Origin: Oxalobacteraceae bacterium | GTDB taxonomy: Bacteria; Pseudomonadota; Gammaproteobacteria; Burkholderiales; Burkholderiaceae_D | Assembly: GCA_947487325.1 (NCBI GenBank) | Contig: CANKWG010000002.1 | Coordinates: forward strand, 1 to 33,458 | DNA length: 33,458 nucleotides | Reading direction: 5' to 3' | Part shown: one piece after another, positions 29,577 to 33,458 of the stretch | Layout of the letters: every line of letters starts with the position of its first letter | How positions within the stretch are numbered: the first letter of the stretch is position 1 | The notes under the pieces: generated by a model | What the model was told of the DNA's origin: nothing | Seen by the model: the letters and a program-made list of their open reading frames with translations, nothing else | Database searches by the model: none | Position numbers and translations under genes: made by a program

Positions 29577-30243
29577 TCGTTTTCACACAAAAGTGATTCC
29601 TCAGCGCGGAATGACCTTGGTCGAATTGCTGGTCGCGATGACAGTGATGGCTTTTATCGCTGTACTCGGCTGGCGTGGTCTGGACAGCATCACGCGTGCG
29701 CGCATCAGCCTCAATGAAGAACTGGCGCAAACGCGTGGCCTGCAACTGACCTTTGCGCAAATGCAGACCGATTGCATGAATGTCGTGAATCCTGCCGAGA
29801 TCGACGGTCGGCAAGCGCTGGAAATTAATCCGACACGCATTAGCTTGGTTCGTCGCACGCAGCCAGAATCACAACCCGGTGCGCTACAGCTGGTGACTTA
29901 TCGTTTACGTGATGGCTCGCTCTCAAGGGAAGAGTCGCCGCCAACGCGTGATCTCGTTCGGCTGAATCAATATCAGCAACTCGCACAGTCATCAGCCTCA
30001 TCGGGAGTGCGTCTGCAATCGGGTGTGCAGTCTATGCAATCGCGCGTGTGGGCGGATGATGGCCGAGGCTGGCGCAACATGGGCGATGTGGACAGCAGCA
30101 TGCCCACATCGCGTGCGGCACTGATGAATCCTCAGGCGGGCACCACTTCGACGCAGATCATCTGGACGGGGCTTGAAGTTGCATTACGACTTCCGGGACG
30201 CGAGGCGAGCCTCACGAAGATATTCATGTTGGGTGCGGTATGA
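29566..30243 (+). CDS. gspJ: Type II secretion minor pseudopilin GspJ
   Basis: QRGMTLVELLVAMTVMAFIAVLGWRGLDSI; ATG at 29566 overlapping the gspI stop. Confidence 0.94.
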   Translation: MRSDRFHTKVIPQRGMTLVELLVAMTVMAFIAVLGWRGLDSITRARISLNEELAQTRGLQLTFAQMQTDCMNVVNPAEIDGRQALEINPTRISLVRRTQPESQPGALQLVTYRLRDGSLSREESPPTRDLVRLNQYQQLAQSSASSGVRLQSGVQSMQSRVWADDGRGWRNMGDVDSSMPTSRAALMNPQAGTTSTQIIWTGLEVALRLPGREASLTKIFMLGAV

Positions 30244-31202
30244 CATCAAGCCGCGCTGCAAAAATATCGGAAAGTGCCAAATTGGCGGCCATCGCGCGTA
30301 TCAGGCAGCGTGGCGTCGCAGTTATTACGGCTTTGCTGTTGACAACGCTGGCCATCACCATCGTCGCTAGTCTGTTCTGGCAGCAGCAAGTGCAGGTGCG
30401 TTCAATTGAAAATCAGCGTATGCAATTGCAAAAGCAATGGATTCTGCGCGGCGCACTGGACTGGGCGCGATTGATTTTGCGCGAAGACGGTAAGTATTCC
30501 GCTATTGATGATCTATCCGAACCCTGGGCTGTCCCCTTGTCGGAGACGCGACTAGATCAATACGTCGATGCCACGTCACGTGACGTCGCCCCAAGCGCGA
30601 TGCTCTCGGGGGCGATACAAGATGCGCAGGCGCGTTTCAATCTTACGCGACTGGCCGCCAGTGGTCAGGTTCTGCGCACCGAAGTCACTGCTTTCGAGCG
30701 ACTGTTATCAGCGCTACAGCAGAACCCATCGCTTGCACGTTCCGCTGCCGAGCAGATTGCTGCTAGTCAGCGACATGCTGAAACCGGCACCGATACCGCT
30801 CGACCGATGAGCTTTTTACAGGTGGATGACCTGCTGGCTGTGGCTGGTTTTACACCCGCAGTCATTGCGGCAATTCGAGATGACGTGATTTTTCTTCCGC
30901 GTGCCACGCCTTTGAATGTGAACACTGCCAGCGCTCCTGCACTGGTCGCGCGATTGCCTGCCTTGTCACTGAGTGATGCCAGCGCCCTGATTGCGCGGCG
31001 ACGCACTGCTGCCTTTGTTGATCTGAACGACTTCAACATGCGCGTACCGGGCGTGGAAAGTGATCCGGATCAGCTCTCGGTTGCAACCCAGTTTTTTCTT
31101 GTAAACGGACGCGTAAGTATGCGCGCAGCGATGATGCAAGTGCAGGCGCTGGTTGAGCGACAAGGTGCGATGACGCGCTTGCTGTGGGTGCGGGAGGTCT
31201 GA
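30240..31202 (+). CDS. gspK: Type II secretion minor pseudopilin GspK
   Basis: RQRGVAVITALLLTTLAITIVASLFW; LNVNTASAPALVARLPALSLSDASALIARR helix-hairpin region. Confidence 0.95.
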   Translation: MTSSRAAKISESAKLAAIARIRQRGVAVITALLLTTLAITIVASLFWQQQVQVRSIENQRMQLQKQWILRGALDWARLILREDGKYSAIDDLSEPWAVPLSETRLDQYVDATSRDVAPSAMLSGAIQDAQARFNLTRLAASGQVLRTEVTAFERLLSALQQNPSLARSAAEQIAASQRHAETGTDTARPMSFLQVDDLLAVAGFTPAVIAAIRDDVIFLPRATPLNVNTASAPALVARLPALSLSDASALIARRRTAAFVDLNDFNMRVPGVESDPDQLSVATQFFLVNGRVSMRAAMMQVQALVERQGAMTRLLWVREV

Positions 31203-31205
31203 GGT

Positions 31206-32492
31206 ATGCGCAATAAGGGAAACACCATCACCTACTTGCGTTTGCCGCCGCGCACCGCAATCGACACCGCTAAAAATATTGCTGACATTGCACTGCCCTA
31301 TGCGATCGCTCTGCGAGGCAAGCTGTTGCAGACGGGCGTTACATCATTATCGCAGCCCGATTTTGTGCTGGGTGATGCGTATACCGTCGTACTTCTGATG
31401 GCCGCCAGCGATGTCACGCTGCTTCGAGTGGATGTGCCTCCTCTGCCAGCGCACCGCTTGCATTTAGTACTGCCTGCGCTGGTAGAAGACCGCTTGATCG
31501 GTGACGCGGCAGATTGCGTGATGGCAGCCGGGAAAGAGCAGGCGGGCAAACGTCCAGTCGCTGTGGTGCAGCGTGACTGGCTGTTGGCATGGACCCGACA
31601 GCTGCGTGAATCGGGCGTGCATCGCATACGCGCCTTGCCTGTGCAATTGTGTCTGCCCTTGCAAGCGGATCACCTTGCCGCTGCATTGATGGTGAATGGC
31701 GATGCAACTGAACTCGTCATTCGTTATAGCGCAGATGAAGGCATAGGCTTACCGCTGATGGATGCGGATAATGTGACGCTGCCTGATCAGGTGTTGCAGC
31801 AGCTTTCTACGATGGCGGGCGAGCGGGTTGCCGATTTATTCTTGCCGCCTGATTTTGTCGGTGAATATCAATCGGCACTGGCCTCGGGCCGTCATTCGGT
31901 GAAACTGGGTACGCTGCATGAGCTGACTTGGGCGAGTTTGATCGATGCCGCCAGTGATGCCGAACCCGATTTAATGTCTGGTCTCAGCGAGCCAGATTCT
32001 GCGGGCATTCAATGGCAGCGCTGGCGCTGGCCACTGCGCTTAGCCGTGTTGCTGATGCTTGTGAATATCGCCGCATTGCAAATTGACAGCTGGCGCTTGC
32101 AGAACGAGGCCGCAGGCTTGCAAGGTGCAATGGCAGATATTTATCAGCGCAGTTTTCCGAATGAGAAGGCAGTACTGGATCCGCTGGCGCAAATGCAGCA
32201 AAAAATTGCCGTTTCGCGTCAGCATGCGGGTGAAATGGTGGCTACTGATTTTCTGGCGCTGGCTGCCGCATTCGGTGATGCATGGACGACATTACAAACG
32301 CAAACCGGCGCCGGCGCTCAGGCTATTGCAGCACTGGCTTATCGTGACCAGATGCTCGAGGTGCGTTTCAAACCGGCGGTCAAACTATCTATCGAGGCAG
32401 CGCAGCCAGTCTTCGCCAATCATGCATTGCAGGTTCGTGCGATGGATGCCGAGGGCGGCGTGAGTGTCTGGCAGGTACGCAGCGTGCCATGA
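31206..32492 (+). CDS. gspL: Type II secretion protein GspL
   Basis: 428 aa with N-terminal cytoplasmic region, TM at LRLAVLLMLVNIAALQIDSWRL, position between gspK and gspM. Confidence 0.92.
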   Translation: MRNKGNTITYLRLPPRTAIDTAKNIADIALPYAIALRGKLLQTGVTSLSQPDFVLGDAYTVVLLMAASDVTLLRVDVPPLPAHRLHLVLPALVEDRLIGDAADCVMAAGKEQAGKRPVAVVQRDWLLAWTRQLRESGVHRIRALPVQLCLPLQADHLAAALMVNGDATELVIRYSADEGIGLPLMDADNVTLPDQVLQQLSTMAGERVADLFLPPDFVGEYQSALASGRHSVKLGTLHELTWASLIDAASDAEPDLMSGLSEPDSAGIQWQRWRWPLRLAVLLMLVNIAALQIDSWRLQNEAAGLQGAMADIYQRSFPNEKAVLDPLAQMQQKIAVSRQHAGEMVATDFLALAAAFGDAWTTLQTQTGAGAQAIAALAYRDQMLEVRFKPAVKLSIEAAQPVFANHALQVRAMDAEGGVSVWQVRSVP

Positions 32493-32995
32493 ATACCGCT
32501 ATGGAAATCACCACCAGCACGCGTCAGCGCATTGCGTCTGTCTGGCAGGGGCTGATGCCGCGCGAGCGTCGTCTGATGATGCTGGGTGGCGTGGCACTCG
32601 CCGTGCTGCTGAGCTGGTGGTGGGTGATCGACCCTGCCATCAAGATGCGCAAAAAAATGCAACAGCAATTGCCTGAGCTGCGTGCGCAGTCTATGCAGAT
32701 GCGCATGCTGGCACAGGAAGCAGCCACCCTGCCCGCTGCTTTGCCGGTTGCGCAGTCTTTGTCGCAGCAGGAGATTGAACGCTTGCTGATGGATTCGGGA
32801 CTCAAGGCGGAGCAAGTCACGCTCGCTGACAGCACGTTCATATTGAATTTTTCCGATGTCCCGTTTTCTGGATTGACCGACTACTTGCAAAAGGCACAGC
32901 GCGAGCAGCAACTGACCGTCATCCAAGTCACGATGACGGCGCGTGATCGTATCGACAGGGTGGATGCGAAGATATCCCTGCAGCGACCCTCATGA
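32489..32995 (+). CDS. gspM: Type II secretion protein GspM
   Basis: RQRIASVWQGLMPRERRLMMLGGVALAVLLSWWWVIDPAI; single N-terminal TM. Confidence 0.92.
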   Translation: MNTAMEITTSTRQRIASVWQGLMPRERRLMMLGGVALAVLLSWWWVIDPAIKMRKKMQQQLPELRAQSMQMRMLAQEAATLPAALPVAQSLSQQEIERLLMDSGLKAEQVTLADSTFILNFSDVPFSGLTDYLQKAQREQQLTVIQVTMTARDRIDRVDAKISLQRPS

Positions 32996-33458
32996 GGGTG
33001 GTATTCATCTGGGTTGTGGCTGCATTGCTGATCGTGATCGTTACGGTTGTCGTCATGCTGCCGGCCGCGTGGCTGGCGCCGGTCCTTGAACAGCAGACAG
33101 GCGCTCGGTTCTCATTGGGTGATACCGAAGGCAGCTTGTGGGATGGCTCGGCGTTTCTGGGTGTGGTCAGCGCAGGAGAAAAATCTGCAATAGCTCGGGC
33201 GCCGCTCAAGCCATTGTTCCTCGGTCGTTTTCACTGGCGATTGTCACCGATGCTGCTGCTGGGTCGCGTTGATATGCGCATCGAAAACCGTGATGTACTG
33301 ACTCAGCCTGTCAACCTGCAAGGCAACTGGCGTCAATGGACATTGACGCCCTCGGCCTTGCTATTACCAGCTGAACGTTTGTCTGCATTGGGCGCACCAC
33401 TTAATACGCTTAAACCATCAGGCCGCATGCGCCTGTCATGGCAGACACTGACGCTGTC
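32992..33458 (+). CDS. gspN: Type II secretion protein GspN (truncated by window end)
   Basis: Open frame from ATG 32992 to window end, absent from the ORF track because it has no stop: MRVVFIWVVAALLIVIVTVVVMLPAAWLAPVLEQQTGARFSLGDTEGSLWDGSAFLG. Confidence 0.88.
   Translation, partial: MRVVFIWVVAALLIVIVTVVVMLPAAWLAPVLEQQTGARFSLGDTEGSLWDGSAFLGVVSAGEKSAIARAPLKPLFLGRFHWRLSPMLLLGRVDMRIENRDVLTQPVNLQGNWRQWTLTPSALLLPAERLSALGAPLNTLKPSGRMRLSWQTLTL

Overview
The window looks like a conserved chromosomal backbone segment from a betaproteobacterium, probably Burkholderiales/Oxalobacteraceae-like judging by gene content and order. I see no prophage, transposon, CRISPR array, rRNA or tRNA. In order it carries: the mreBCD-mrdA-rodA-rlpA cell-shape cluster; rsmI divergent from yraN-diaA/gmhA-BON lipoprotein; a membrane-anchored TlpA-like thioredoxin; a minus-strand block lipA/lipB/DUF493/D,D-carboxypeptidase/hydrolase/2Fe-2S ferredoxin/VanZ-like protein; birA-coaX-SPOR protein; a small minus-strand Cys-rich CWC protein; argB-HAD nucleotidase-slmA; a minus-strand block moeB/ctpA/envC/gpmA; rhodanese-grxC-secB-SH3-gpsA; and a type II secretion operon gspGHIJKLM with gspN cut off by the window end. 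I did not find a convincing undescribed multi-gene system. The best second-look items are a thioredoxin whose N-terminal anchor closely resembles a type IV pilin/pseudopilin signal (GGLTIIQTMAILAILG), a possibly leaderless diaA/gmhA transcript, an easily missed CWC microprotein, a T2SS operon that starts at gspG without gspC-F beside it, and a repeat structure upstream of gspG. All family calls come from reading motifs by eye, without database searches.
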